64,000 bases of DNA. Origin: JBMNIZ01 sp050951405. Lineage in GTDB: Bacteria > Bacillota > DULZ01. The notes under the pieces were generated by a model. It made no database searches, was not told the DNA's origin, and saw only the letters and a list, made by a program, of their open reading frames with translations. The translations under genes and the position numbers were made by a program. Below are positions 37,560 through 46,317 of this stretch, in pieces; the stretch's first letter is position 1; every line of letters starts with the position of its first letter. The stretch spans positions 1 to 64,000 of the forward strand of contig JBMNIZ010000002.1 in the NCBI GenBank assembly GCA_050951405.1, written 5' to 3'.

Positions 37560-39330
37560 ACTGCAGAAACAGGATATAGGTTGCGATCAAGCCCAGGAAA
37601 ATAGCTGCCAGGAGAAGGCTTAGGCCTACCGGAAAACGGTAGCGGTCCTCACTGTAGAGAATAATTCCGTCAACTGCTGCTTCCCTTTCCCCTCTTGCCG
37701 CTGCCGGCGATACTGCCCACAGCACTTTTAACGGCCCCATAAAGGGGTTGGCGAAATAGGGGGTGGCCGCGTGTAAAATGTTAATCCCGCTGGCATCCAG
37801 CCAGACTTTAACTTGTTTGAAAGCCAGGACAAATTTCCCGAACAAATAAGCCAGGGGTTTTCTGTAAAACCAGTCAAAATCCAAAGAAATGTTGGCCCGG
37901 GGCTCCAGTCGGGACAGATATAGCCAGAAAGCCACTCCTGTAGCCAGGAGAAGTTGGATATAGTTCACGATATGGTCAAGGGTGAAGGGGTTGTAGTCCA
38001 TGGCAAAAGGCAGCCAATCGTATAATAGCTTCGGGTAAATGCCGTAAAGGGTGCAGAGAAAGGCTCCCAGGACCATGGCCACGTTCATGTTCAAGGGCAG
38101 CTGGACGGGCTTGAGGCCCCGGTCCTCGCCAAAAAACATGTAGTAAAATAGTTTTAAGCCAATACTCAAAAAAGTACCTACACTGGCTAAAGTTAAGAAG
38201 AAGTCGGCCAATTTTAGGCCCTCGGCGCCGGCGGCAGTGACGATGATGGATTTGCTGATAAAGCCGTTAAACAAAGGCGCTCCGGCAATGGAAAGGGCTG
38301 CGATGGCAAAGGTTATCACCGTTACTGGCATGGCCCGGGCAATACCGCCCAATTCGGTCAATTTTTCCCGGCCGGTGGCGTAAATCACCGCTCCTGCCCC
38401 CATGAACAAAAGGGATTTATAAAGGATATGGCTGAAGGCATGAGCGATGGAGCCGTTGAGGGCCAATCCGGTACCGATACCGACACCGGCCACCATGTAG
38501 CCCACCTGGCTGACAATATGATAAGACAACAGCCGGCGAATATCGTTTTCCAAGACGGCGAAGACGATCCCGTAGATGGCCATGATTACACCCAGGTAAA
38601 GAAGAAGCTGCACCCCTGGAAAGGCCCGAACCAGTACGTAAACAGCCACTTTGGTGGTGAAGGCGCTCAAGAAAACGCTGCCGGTTACTGTTCCTTCCGG
38701 ATAGGCATCAGTCAACCAGGCGTGGAGAGGCGGGATGGCAGCATTGATGGCTACGCCGAGAAGTACCAACCAGAAAGCAGGGCTGTCGAGTCCGGTCAAA
38801 GAGCCCACCAATTGGTTCCCGCTTCCGATCAGCAACAAAACGCCGAAAAGCATTGAGTTGCCGCCTATCAAGTGAATTACCAGGTAGCGGAAACCGGCTT
38901 TCAGGGATTCGGTCCTGCCCCGGTACCAGATCAGAAATACGGATGAAATTGACATTAATTCCCAGAAGAAAAACAGGGTCAACCAATCACCGGCAAAGGT
39001 TACGCCCAGGGAACCGCCGGCATAGAGCAGAGCGGCCATCTGCTCGCCGGGTTTCTCCAGATGGAGGGCAAACATTGCTCCCAAAAAGGCCACCATGGTG
39101 AAAATCAAAGCAAAAACCAGGGCGGTGGCATCGGCATTAAGGACGATCAAATCATAGCCGATGAACTTGTGTTTAACTATTGTCCCCGTTTCTATTGATA
39201 GTACGGCAAGAATTGCAAGTAACGGGCCTCCGATGAAAGCAGCTTGCCGCAAACGGGTGGGAAGGATATAGACCAACAAAGCGGCAACGATTAAAATCAG
39301 GGCTGGATGAAAGCTAGTCATGGGTCTCAA
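37558..39330 (-). CDS. Mrp/Mbh-type antiporter-like subunit, NuoL/MrpA core type (third large subunit)
   Basis: 590-residue membrane protein of the complex I-like antiporter family, about 14-16 hydrophobic segments. Contains the conserved proton-channel helices (LFFFWELMSISSVFLIWY with the key Glu; HAWLTDAYPEGTVTGSVFLS; LLSYHIVSQVGYMVAGVGIG). The tail (LFGKFVLAFKQVKVWLDASG) and last helix extend beyond MrpD length. It is the last gene of the minus-strand operon, 1 base after the small 75-residue gene. Together with the two other large subunits it probably exchanges Na+ for H+. No hydrogenase or quinone module is near. Confidence 0.8.
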   Translation of the reverse strand: MRPMTSFHPALILIVAALLVYILPTRLRQAAFIGGPLLAILAVLSIETGTIVKHKFIGYDLIVLNADATALVFALIFTMVAFLGAMFALHLEKPGEQMAALLYAGGSLGVTFAGDWLTLFFFWELMSISSVFLIWYRGRTESLKAGFRYLVIHLIGGNSMLFGVLLLIGSGNQLVGSLTGLDSPAFWLVLLGVAINAAIPPLHAWLTDAYPEGTVTGSVFLSAFTTKVAVYVLVRAFPGVQLLLYLGVIMAIYGIVFAVLENDIRRLLSYHIVSQVGYMVAGVGIGTGLALNGSIAHAFSHILYKSLLFMGAGAVIYATGREKLTELGGIARAMPVTVITFAIAALSIAGAPLFNGFISKSIIVTAAGAEGLKLADFFLTLASVGTFLSIGLKLFYYMFFGEDRGLKPVQLPLNMNVAMVLGAFLCTLYGIYPKLLYDWLPFAMDYNPFTLDHIVNYIQLLLATGVAFWLYLSRLEPRANISLDFDWFYRKPLAYLFGKFVLAFKQVKVWLDASGINILHAATPYFANPFMGPLKVLWAVSPAAARGEREAAVDGIILYSEDRYRFPVGLSLLLAAIFLGLIATYILFLQ

Positions 39331-39558
39331 TCACCTTTTTTCGTAATATTGGTCGTCTCGCTGCAGAAAATGCTTGCCCAGCCATTTGGAAACCAGGATA
39401 AAGGCTATGCAGCCAGCCAACCCGAGAAGAATATAAAATCCAGGCACATAATGCCAGAAAGCCGCCCCCGGCTGGTGGTCTCCGCGGGTGGCGATGACGC
39501 TGAGGATAAAGGTTACGATAAATACTGCTCCGATTACTGTTTTAAGCCACTTTTGCAA
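39331..39558 (-). CDS. Small two-helix membrane protein in the mrp operon
   Basis: 75 residues with two hydrophobic segments (VIGAVFIVTFILSVIA and YILLGLAGCIAFILV) and a charged C-terminal tail (QRDDQYYEKR). No family recognised. Tight spacing on both sides (2 bases and 1 base) shows it is co-translated with two antiporter subunits, so it is probably a real accessory subunit. Confidence 0.65.
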   Translation of the reverse strand: MQKWLKTVIGAVFIVTFILSVIATRGDHQPGAAFWHYVPGFYILLGLAGCIAFILVSKWLGKHFLQRDDQYYEKR

Positions 39559-39560
39559 GC

Positions 39561-41090
39561 TTATAACCCCCCTCCGGCCAGCCCGGCGCCCACAGAAACA
39601 ATGTCTTTCACGGCCAGGACGGCCAGATCATAAAAATTAAGTCCAAAATTCGGGAAGCTGCCCAAGACCAGTGAAATAACGGCTGTAATGACTAAAGGAT
39701 ATAAAAGAGACCATTTGGCATCCTGGCGGACAGCCCCCTCCTGGCTGGGAGCAAAATAGGCATTATAGACGATAGGGAAGAAATAACCGGTAGTCAGCAG
39801 GGCGCTGACGATGAGAACCGCTATTATTATGGGTTGCTGTGCCTGCAAGGCCCCGGAACCCAGATTCCATTTGCTGACGAAACCGATCATAAATGGTGTG
39901 CCCACAATGGCAATTGACCCTAAAGTGAAGGCGGCCATGGTCAGCGGCATTTGCCGCCCGAGGCCTTTCATTTCGCTGATATATTCTTTGTGGGTGGTAG
40001 CATAGATGGCCCCGGCACAGAAGAAAAGGGTGATTTTCATGAAAGCATGGGCCACGATGTGGAACATGGCGCCTACTAAAGCCAGAGGTGTGGCGATAGC
40101 CGCACCCAGGACCACATAGGAGAGCTGGCCAACGGTGGAGTAGGCCAGACGGCGCTTGAGACCGTCCTCGGAGAGGGCCCGTACAGATGCCAAAATGATG
40201 GTAATGGCAGCCAGCCAGGCCAGCAGAGTCCCTACTCCCATGCTCCTGATCAAGTCCGGGCCGAAGACAAAGCCGGCTATGCGCACAAAGCCAAAGGCAC
40301 CGGCTTTCACCACTGCCACCGCATGGAGGAGGGCGCTAACCGGTGTGGGCGCCACCATGGCGGTAGGCAACCAGTCGTGGAAGGGCATGACGGCGGCTTT
40401 AACTCCCAGCCCCAAGATAAACAGGATAAAGAGGACGTTAAGAGAAGCCGCTGAAGCTTTGCCGGCCAGAAAGCCCCCCGGCGAAAACTCGGCTCCGGGG
40501 GCGATGATCATCGTCCAGACCACCGCTGCCAGCAGAAATTGGCCGGCCGCCAGAGTATAAACCAAGTATTTGCGGCCCCCATCAATGGCCTCTTTAGTCC
40601 GGGCATGGATCACCAACGGGTAAGTAACAATAGTCAGGATTTCGTAAAAAACAAAGAAAGTAAGCAAGTTGGCTGAAAGAGCAATACCAACGGCAGCCGA
40701 CAAAGCGACAGCAAAGGCCGCATAATAACCGGTTTCATGACCGTATTGGAGAGACCGCATGTAACCGATGTTATAGACTGAAGTCAAAATCCACAAAAAA
40801 GAGGACAACAAAGCAAACAGCAGTCCGAAGGCATCGGCACGCAAGTGTAAAGCTACCCCCGGGGCAAGATTTAGAGGGGCGGTCTCAATTATTTGCCCGG
40901 CTAACACGGCCGGCAGCATGGAAGCAATAATGACGAATTTACCCACTGCGGCCAGCAAAGTGATGGATTCCCTTACGTTCGGGCGCCGGTCATTAGCCAA
41001 GATCAAAACTGCAGCAAGAAGTGAGATCAATACTGCCCAGAGCGGGCGGTTGGCCATCAAAAATTCCGTAATCATTAGAGCAACCCCCAA
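39561..41090 (-). CDS. mrpD: Mrp/Mbh-type antiporter subunit, MrpD-like (second large subunit)
   Basis: 509-residue proton-conducting membrane protein. Conserved elements: FFVFYEILTIVTYPLVIHA (key Glu in helix 5), LGVKAAVMPFHDWLPTAMVA (key Lys in helix 7) and RRLAYSTVGQLSYVVLGAA. This is the MrpD/NuoN-like fold. It overlaps the first large subunit gene by 16 bases and is followed 2 bases later by the small 75-residue gene. It should be an ion-translocating channel of the complex. Confidence 0.85.
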   Translation of the reverse strand: MGVALMITEFLMANRPLWAVLISLLAAVLILANDRRPNVRESITLLAAVGKFVIIASMLPAVLAGQIIETAPLNLAPGVALHLRADAFGLLFALLSSFLWILTSVYNIGYMRSLQYGHETGYYAAFAVALSAAVGIALSANLLTFFVFYEILTIVTYPLVIHARTKEAIDGGRKYLVYTLAAGQFLLAAVVWTMIIAPGAEFSPGGFLAGKASAASLNVLFILFILGLGVKAAVMPFHDWLPTAMVAPTPVSALLHAVAVVKAGAFGFVRIAGFVFGPDLIRSMGVGTLLAWLAAITIILASVRALSEDGLKRRLAYSTVGQLSYVVLGAAIATPLALVGAMFHIVAHAFMKITLFFCAGAIYATTHKEYISEMKGLGRQMPLTMAAFTLGSIAIVGTPFMIGFVSKWNLGSGALQAQQPIIIAVLIVSALLTTGYFFPIVYNAYFAPSQEGAVRQDAKWSLLYPLVITAVISLVLGSFPNFGLNFYDLAVLAVKDIVSVGAGLAGGGL

Positions 41091-42577
41091 GGAAGCGCAA
41101 ACTGGATTAGGTTTGCAACAATTTTTTCACTGAAAACACCCGCGGTCAAAATGCCAATACCTAAAATGACGATAGGTACGAGCATGGCGGGCGGCAATTC
41201 CCATCTGCCGGGTATAGCCTTGTCTTCTTTTTCCGGTTTGTCCGTCTCTTCAACCGGATCAGGCTGCCGTAAGTAAGCGAATTCGATTACCCGGAAGAAA
41301 TAAACGGCAGTCAGCAGGCTGCTGGCAATCAACACGGCCACATATCCCCAGGCTCCCGCTTCAATAGAACCCAAGACCAGGTAAAGTTTGCTGAAGAATC
41401 CCGCTGTTGGGGGCAAACCGATCATGGACAGAGCGGCCACAATAAAAACAGCCATGGTCCAAGGCAGGCGTCGGCAGATCCTGGCCAACTGGTTGATATC
41501 GCGAATGCCGGTCTTCCAGGCTATACTTCCGGCGATGAGGAATAGACAGCCCTTGGTAATGGAGTGGTTTAAAATGTGGAGCAGGGCCCCATAAATGCCC
41601 ATGGTATTGGCTAGAGCTAGACCCAGGGCAATGTAGCACATTTGAGCCACGCTGGAGTAGGCCAGCATCCGCCACAAGTCTTTTTGGGCAATGGCCATAA
41701 TGGATCCAAAGAGAATACCGGCAGCGGCCATCCAGCCCACCATATTGAGGGCGATAGTGGCCGGGTCGGCAGCTTGCAAGACAAAGAACAAAATTCGATA
41801 AAGGGCATAGGCGCTCACCTTAGCCATGACGGCAGCAATGAAAGCTGTTACCGGCGCCGGGGCTGAAGCATAAGCATCAGGCAGCCAGCCGTGCAGGGGA
41901 AAGAGGGCCATTTTGATGCCCAAACCGATGACAATCAAGCTGGTGGCGATGATTAAAGCGGCAGGGGCATTCACCATGGGCAGCAATTCGGCCAGGTCCG
42001 CCATGTTCAAAGAACCCGTAAGGGCGTAAAGATAACCGATACCCAATAGGTAAAGGCTGGCGGCCGCCGTACCGATTAATAAATAACGATATGCACCCAC
42101 AGTTGCCTTGCTGCCTCCGTAAGCTATTAAAGCGTACCCGGCCAGGGATGTGATTTCCAAAAAAACATAGAGGTTAAAAACGTCCCCGGTAACCGCCATG
42201 CCCAATAGGCCCGCGACACACAAGAGGTAAAGGGTATAGAAATAGCCTTTTTCCTTCCCTGCTTTCGGAGCCAAAAACGGGCTGGCATAAATCAAAACTA
42301 AGAAGCCGAAAAAGGAAACCAGGGCAGCTAAGCCGCCGGAAAGAGGATCGATCACATATTCAATTCCCCAAGGGGGAGCCCAACCGCCAAAATGGTAATG
42401 CCAAGGCCCTTCATTCAGGGCCACATTTAAAGCACCTACAGAACTGGCAAAAGCGATTAGCAGAGCTGCCAAGGCGGTTATGCGTGCCAATACAGGCGAT
42501 ATTCGCGTCATGATTGGCGTAAAAAGGGCAACAGCTAAAGGTGCAATAACAATTAACGCTGGCATATGAGCTGTCAC
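41075..42577 (-). CDS. mrpD: Mrp/Mbh-type antiporter subunit, MrpD-like (first large subunit)
   Basis: 500-residue antiporter-like protein: YVFLEITSLAGYALIAYGGS (key Glu), LGIKMALFPLHGWLPDAYAS (key Lys), RMLAYSSVAQMCYIALGLAL. A charged loop near the C-terminus (RQPDPVEETDKPEKEDKAIP) precedes the last helix. It overlaps the C-subunit gene by 4 bases. In MrpEFG-B-C-D type operons this is the normal D position. Confidence 0.87.
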   Translation of the reverse strand: MTAHMPALIVIAPLAVALFTPIMTRISPVLARITALAALLIAFASSVGALNVALNEGPWHYHFGGWAPPWGIEYVIDPLSGGLAALVSFFGFLVLIYASPFLAPKAGKEKGYFYTLYLLCVAGLLGMAVTGDVFNLYVFLEITSLAGYALIAYGGSKATVGAYRYLLIGTAAASLYLLGIGYLYALTGSLNMADLAELLPMVNAPAALIIATSLIVIGLGIKMALFPLHGWLPDAYASAPAPVTAFIAAVMAKVSAYALYRILFFVLQAADPATIALNMVGWMAAAGILFGSIMAIAQKDLWRMLAYSSVAQMCYIALGLALANTMGIYGALLHILNHSITKGCLFLIAGSIAWKTGIRDINQLARICRRLPWTMAVFIVAALSMIGLPPTAGFFSKLYLVLGSIEAGAWGYVAVLIASSLLTAVYFFRVIEFAYLRQPDPVEETDKPEKEDKAIPGRWELPPAMLVPIVILGIGILTAGVFSEKIVANLIQFALPWGLL

Positions 42578-42942
42578 TGGCGCATCTCCTTTAATACCTC
42601 AGGTTCTTCTAGGCTACCGTAACGGTGGTAAATGCGATAAAGCATGGCCAGACCTACACCGGTAGTGGCAACTCCTACCACAATGGCAGTGAGCATCAGG
42701 GTATGGGGCAGGGGGTTGGCGTAAGCGCTGACCGTCCCCAGTTTTTCTCCCACCAGAACCGGTATATTGCTGTCCAGCTTTTGGCCTAGATTGAGGTAAA
42801 ATAGTATTATGGCAACTGAAACCACATTCAAAGCCATGAGTTTTTTTAACAGATTCTCCGTGGCGATTAAGCCATAAAAACCTACCAATAATAAGATAGT
42901 AATGAAAATATAATTAAGATGGCCTGTGGCGGCAGTTAACAT
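42574..42942 (-). CDS. mrpC: Mrp antiporter subunit C (NuoK/MnhC-like)
   Basis: Small three-helix membrane protein of about 122 residues: YIFITILLLVGFYGLIATEN, NVVSVAIILFYLNLGQ, PHTLMLTAIVVGVATTGVGL (the conserved LMLTAIVVG of MnhC/NuoK). ATG 42942 follows the mrpB stop; the upstream ATG at 42963 would overlap it by 17 bases. It is tightly coupled to its neighbours. Confidence 0.87.
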   Translation of the reverse strand: MLTAATGHLNYIFITILLLVGFYGLIATENLLKKLMALNVVSVAIILFYLNLGQKLDSNIPVLVGEKLGTVSAYANPLPHTLMLTAIVVGVATTGVGLAMLYRIYHRYGSLEEPEVLKEMRQ

Positions 42943-42946
42943 GGTC

Positions 42947-43375
42947 CTACTCTTCCCTTCCAATGAGCAAATTAAAAATCACAATAAAAGTTCCTGCCAC
43001 ACCAAGAGTAACCCCGGCTTCGATGCCCAGGGTTCCCCAGGCGCGTATTTTTGGCGGGATTTCCCCAAAGGGAAGCACTCCGTAATCCAGATAATTGCCT
43101 CCCCAAAGCATGGCTGCAATGCCAATCCCCGCATAGATAAAAGCTCCGGCGGCAGCTACCAACAGGGCGGTTCCTTTCGAAATGCCCCAGTTCACATTGT
43201 CTCCTTGGACTAAATTTATCAAAAGCACACTGGCGGCAAAAACCACTCCCGACTGGAATCCGCCCCCCGGGCTGTAATGTCCATGGATCAAAACATAGAC
43301 GCCGTAAACCAGATAAAACGGGATCAGCATTCGAATGGCTGTGTCAAGAATGGTGCTTCCATACTGCTTGCGCAC
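42947..43375 (-). CDS. mrpB: Mrp antiporter subunit B (MnhB)
   Basis: 142-residue membrane protein of the MnhB family: YGSTILDTAIRMLIPFYLVYG, then HYSPGGGFQSGVVFAAS, the typical glycine-rich signature. Four hydrophobic segments. Lies 17 bases after the upstream gene. Confidence 0.9.
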   Translation of the reverse strand: MRKQYGSTILDTAIRMLIPFYLVYGVYVLIHGHYSPGGGFQSGVVFAASVLLINLVQGDNVNWGISKGTALLVAAAGAFIYAGIGIAAMLWGGNYLDYGVLPFGEIPPKIRAWGTLGIEAGVTLGVAGTFIVIFNLLIGREE

Positions 43376-43392
43376 GAATCTCCCTCCCCGGC

Positions 43393-43683
43393 TTATCTTT
43401 GCTTTTCTTTTCTTCTTCTATTGGCTTCGATGATTAGCAAGCAGGCTGCTCCCGCCGTAAAAATAACCGTGGTTTCACCCAGGGTATCATAACCCCGGTA
43501 GTCGGCCAACACGGCGGTCACCATATTCAGGGCCCCTGTTTCTTCATATGCCATCTCTATATAACGGGGCGAAACGTGGGTTGAGGGAGGTGAATTCAAG
43601 TCGCTGGTAGGGGCCAGCTCCAGCAGCCCATAAGAAAATAAGACTACCAGCAGCAACAAAACGAATACCGTTACTTTTTTCAT
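43393..43683 (-). CDS. MbhE-like subunit (MrpA C-terminal homologue, part 2)
   Basis: 96-residue protein with an N-terminal membrane helix (VTVFVLLLLVVLFSYGLLEL) and a second helix after NMVTAVLADYRGYDTLGETT, a stretch conserved at the C-terminal end of MrpA and in MbhE. As a stand-alone gene it shows the split, Mbh-type arrangement. It overlaps the upstream gene by 1 base. Confidence 0.82.
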   Translation of the reverse strand: MKKVTVFVLLLLVVLFSYGLLELAPTSDLNSPPSTHVSPRYIEMAYEETGALNMVTAVLADYRGYDTLGETTVIFTAGAACLLIIEANRRRKEKQR

Positions 43684-43919
43684 CAGGAAGTCCCTCGCTT
43701 AGTCCGATATACAACTGTGACATAAAATATGGTGGTTAGACCACCGATCACCACCTCGGTGAAAGCCACATCTACAGCCATCATCAAGGTGTAAAGAAAG
43801 GCTGCAAAAAAACTGAAAAAGCCAAACATGATGACTGATACTAATAGGTCTTTAGTGATAAAAGCAGCAGTTGCACTGGCGATTAACAAGACAAGAAAAA
43901 GCAGTTGAATCAATCCCAT
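43683..43919 (-). CDS. MbhD-like subunit (DUF4040; MrpA C-terminal homologue, part 1)
   Basis: 78-residue protein with three hydrophobic segments and the DUF4040-like VDVAFTEVVIGGLTTIFYVT. Separate small genes for MbhD and MbhE are typical of archaeal and clostridial Mbh/Mrp modules, in contrast to the fused MrpA of Bacillus. It overlaps mrpG by 10 bases. Confidence 0.82.
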   Translation of the reverse strand: MGLIQLLFLVLLIASATAAFITKDLLVSVIMFGFFSFFAAFLYTLMMAVDVAFTEVVIGGLTTIFYVTVVYRTKRGTS

Positions 43920-44221
43920 TTAGGTTCAGCCTCCCCCTGAGGTTTAAGTCCCGCCCGGTAAGCAGCACGGATTAAAACATGGGTGGCTGTGGGGTTTGCT
44001 AAAAGCACAAACATCCAAATAATCAGCAGCTTCAGGCTGGTTACGTTGAAGCCCTGGTACACGATCAGGCCGGCCAGAGAGAGCAATAGACCAAGGGTAT
44101 CGCATATGCCGGCAGCATGCAGCCGTGTATAAAAATCAGGCAAACGCACCAACCCAATGGCACCCACTATGAGAAAAAACAGGCCTGCAATCATCAAAAG
44201 TGCGGCAATAATATTAACCAT
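43910..44221 (-). CDS. mrpG: Mrp antiporter subunit G (MnhG)
   Basis: About 103 residues; three hydrophobic segments and the MnhG signature VGAIGLVRLPDFYTRLHAAG. ATG 44221 (MVNIIAALL) overlaps the mrpF stop and is preferred over the upstream in-frame start at 44269. Confidence 0.9.
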   Translation of the reverse strand: MVNIIAALLMIAGLFFLIVGAIGLVRLPDFYTRLHAAGICDTLGLLLSLAGLIVYQGFNVTSLKLLIIWMFVLLANPTATHVLIRAAYRAGLKPQGEAEPKWD

Positions 44222-44486
44222 TGAGGTCGCCTTTCCTTTCGAAATATTTACCCAGGATAAGATATGCAATCAGTCCCAGGGCAGCATAGGCAATAGAAAT
44301 ATCGACGAACATGTCAATCCTATTTTTCATGGCGGCGATGAAGAGCAACAATATAATGGCATCAACGCCCATAACGCCCAGGCCGATGATCCGGTCAAAC
44401 ACCGTCGGCCCTTGCCAGACGCGATAAAGGACGATCAGCATTTTTAAGGATATGATGGCAATCAATGACAGAAAGAAATAATACAT
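44214..44486 (-). CDS. mrpF: Mrp antiporter subunit F (MnhF)
   Basis: 90 residues, three hydrophobic segments, MnhF signature YRVWQGPTVFDRIIGLGVMG, then VDISIAYAALGLIAYL. Follows mrpE by about 48 bases. Confidence 0.9.
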   Translation of the reverse strand: MYYFFLSLIAIISLKMLIVLYRVWQGPTVFDRIIGLGVMGVDAIILLLFIAAMKNRIDMFVDISIAYAALGLIAYLILGKYFERKGDLNG

Positions 44487-44534
44487 GGCTCCAGGCTCCT
44501 TATCTCCTTTGCTTCAGCTTCGGTGGCTGAGTCT

Positions 44535-45101
44535 TTAATCCTGCTCACCAAAAACCAATCCCACTTTCCGGGGCATCTCTCCCTCCCCCTCTTCCGGGGC
44601 AAGGGATTCGGCGGCTGAGTCGCTGATTGCATGAACCAGGTAATTACCTCCCTCCATTTCTATGGTGATAGTCCCGGGGGTGAGGGTGATCGAATTGGCT
44701 AAAGTAAGGTGGGCTACCGGTCCGGGCAGATCTTTGTGGAATTTTACTAATTGGGGCTGGATCGGCAAGCGGGGATTTAAAATTATCTTAGCCACATCAA
44801 TGTTGGCCAACACTATCTGCCAGACGAGCCAAGGAAAATAACCCAGGAGTCTCAGCCAGGGCAGGTCATATGCCGAGCGTAAAGGGCTGCCCTCCTTTGA
44901 ACTGACAGGTACCCTTAGAAGCGGCATGGATACTGCGGCTGCTCCCAGGGCCGCAAAAAAACCGATGGTAATATACTTGGCTTCGTATTTACCGGACAAT
45001 ACCAACCAAAATGCAAATAGAGCCAAGGTTAAAAATAAGAAGGGGCCCAGCTTAGAACCGGCCCGCCTTCCAGTTTCAGTGGCCGTACTTCTTTTTTCCA
45101 T
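44535..45101 (-). CDS. mrpE: Mrp antiporter subunit E (MnhE)
   Basis: 188-residue first gene of the operon. Two hydrophobic segments, then the MnhE core YFPWLVWQIVLANIDVAKII and the LTLANSITLTPGTITIEMEG stretch. ATG 45101 is spaced 8 bases from GAGGTG; the GTG at 45110 overlaps that site and is less likely. Promoter not resolved. Confidence 0.88.
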   Translation of the reverse strand: MEKRSTATETGRRAGSKLGPFLFLTLALFAFWLVLSGKYEAKYITIGFFAALGAAAVSMPLLRVPVSSKEGSPLRSAYDLPWLRLLGYFPWLVWQIVLANIDVAKIILNPRLPIQPQLVKFHKDLPGPVAHLTLANSITLTPGTITIEMEGGNYLVHAISDSAAESLAPEEGEGEMPRKVGLVFGEQD

Positions 45102-45631
45102 TACATTCACCTCAAAAGGAAACTATCTTGTTTTTCATTGACAAGGAGTTTGTCCATTTTGCTAAAAACTCGTTGGAATTCGGTCAGATTTTACGCAAAA
45201 TTTTTTGATCCATTCCCACCCCAATATAAAATTATCCAGGAAGCCGATGAAGCCCCGAGTTCCGCCTTAACTAATTACTATTCTACACTGGTTTTTAAAA
45301 TCCTATCAGACTGTGTTTTTTTTTACTTTTTGTTTCATGCAGATCAATGCCCGGGAGATGAAAAATGGCTTGCCTTATTATTGCAGCATGATGAATGCGT
45401 CCGCCGGGTAAAATATACGGGCTGATGTGGGCATCAGCCCGTATATTTGATTTCGTGAATCACCTTAAAAAATACAAGGGGCGATGACCACATGGCCCAG
45501 CCGGGGGCCTCCGCGCCTTCCCGGATTTAAATGGAACGGACAAGGAATTGATAATTATTGCCAGTTATATTACAATATTATTGCGATAAAGTTAATAAAT
45601 AACGAAATTAAGCAAAGGGGAGTTTTAGACA
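45102..45631. other. Intergenic region between divergent mrp operon and osmC
   Basis: 530 bases without a supported gene. It must hold the mrp promoter (minus strand) and the osmC promoter (plus strand), neither clearly readable. An open frame at 45138-45425 has no recognisable features. A perfect palindrome lies at 45411-45448. Confidence 0.5.
45411..45448. repeat. Perfect 17-bp palindrome of the dispersed GGGCTGATG/CATCAGCCC family
   Basis: Arms AAATATACGGGCTGATG and CATCAGCCCGTATATTT with loop TGGG, followed by decayed bases (AAAAATACAAGGGGCGATGA) that match parts of the repeats at 48961 and 54716. Confidence 0.7.
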
Positions 45632-46078
45632 TTGGCAAAGGAAGTATTCAAAGCAAAAGTGAATTGGAAGAAAGGGTTTGTCTGCACCGCTGATGCCAGG
45701 GGTTTTCAGCTCACCATGGATGAGCCCACTTATCTGGGAGGTACGGATCTGGCCATGAATCCGGTGGAAGTCTTGCTGTCGGCCCTGGGGGGCTGTCTCA
45801 CCATCAGCGCTGCCGCCTTTGCCCCCGCTTGTAATGTGAGGTTGTTGGATTTTTCCGTAGAAGTGGAAGGGGATTTGGATCTGGATGGTTTCCTGGGGAA
45901 GAATCCGGAGGTGCGGAAAGGCTTTTCCCATATTCGCTACCGGATGTACATCAAGTCGGATGCGCCTGCCGGCAGCGTGGAAAAACTGGTGAAGATGATC
46001 GAGAAAAACTGTCCTGTTTCCGATACTCTGAAGGGGGTATCCATTTCCGGAGATTATCAACTGGAAGGAGTAGAATAA
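45632..46078 (+). CDS. OsmC-family protein
   Basis: 148-residue OsmC/Ohr-like protein; members reduce organic hydroperoxides or related thiol-reactive compounds. Signature: NPVEVLLSALGGCLTISAAA with the conserved cysteine, and a second cysteine in KNCPVSDTLKG. The start is TTG 45632 behind AAGGGGAG. Stands alone between the repeat region and the transporter gene. Confidence 0.85.
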   Translation: MAKEVFKAKVNWKKGFVCTADARGFQLTMDEPTYLGGTDLAMNPVEVLLSALGGCLTISAAAFAPACNVRLLDFSVEVEGDLDLDGFLGKNPEVRKGFSHIRYRMYIKSDAPAGSVEKLVKMIEKNCPVSDTLKGVSISGDYQLEGVE

Positions 46079-46317
46079 CACTTCGGTGATCCGTCTGTCT
46101 TCGCCAGCTTTTATTGCCCCTTTAGCTCCTCCTTTCTTCCATGGGGGAAGACGGAAAACCCGGTTTTGAGCTGCGTTTATTTTTCCGCCATGGACTTTCC
46201 CTGTGGCCCGGCCCCTTCTTTGCTTCTGCTGCGAATTGTAGTATAGTAGCTAGTGCGGGATTTTTCAGCAGCTTCATACCCCAGTTGAGATTTTGTGCGG
46301 TTAAGGAGATGTTTTCG

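Noticed and set aside
37558..45101. Membrane-bound NiFe hydrogenase (Mbh/Ech)
   Set aside because: Only the antiporter half is present; no gene with hydrogenase metal-binding motifs follows or precedes.
45138..45425. 95-codon ORF between mrp and osmC
   Set aside because: No motif, no good ribosome binding site (it starts within a TTGACA-like sequence), and it ends at a repeat palindrome. Left as intergenic.
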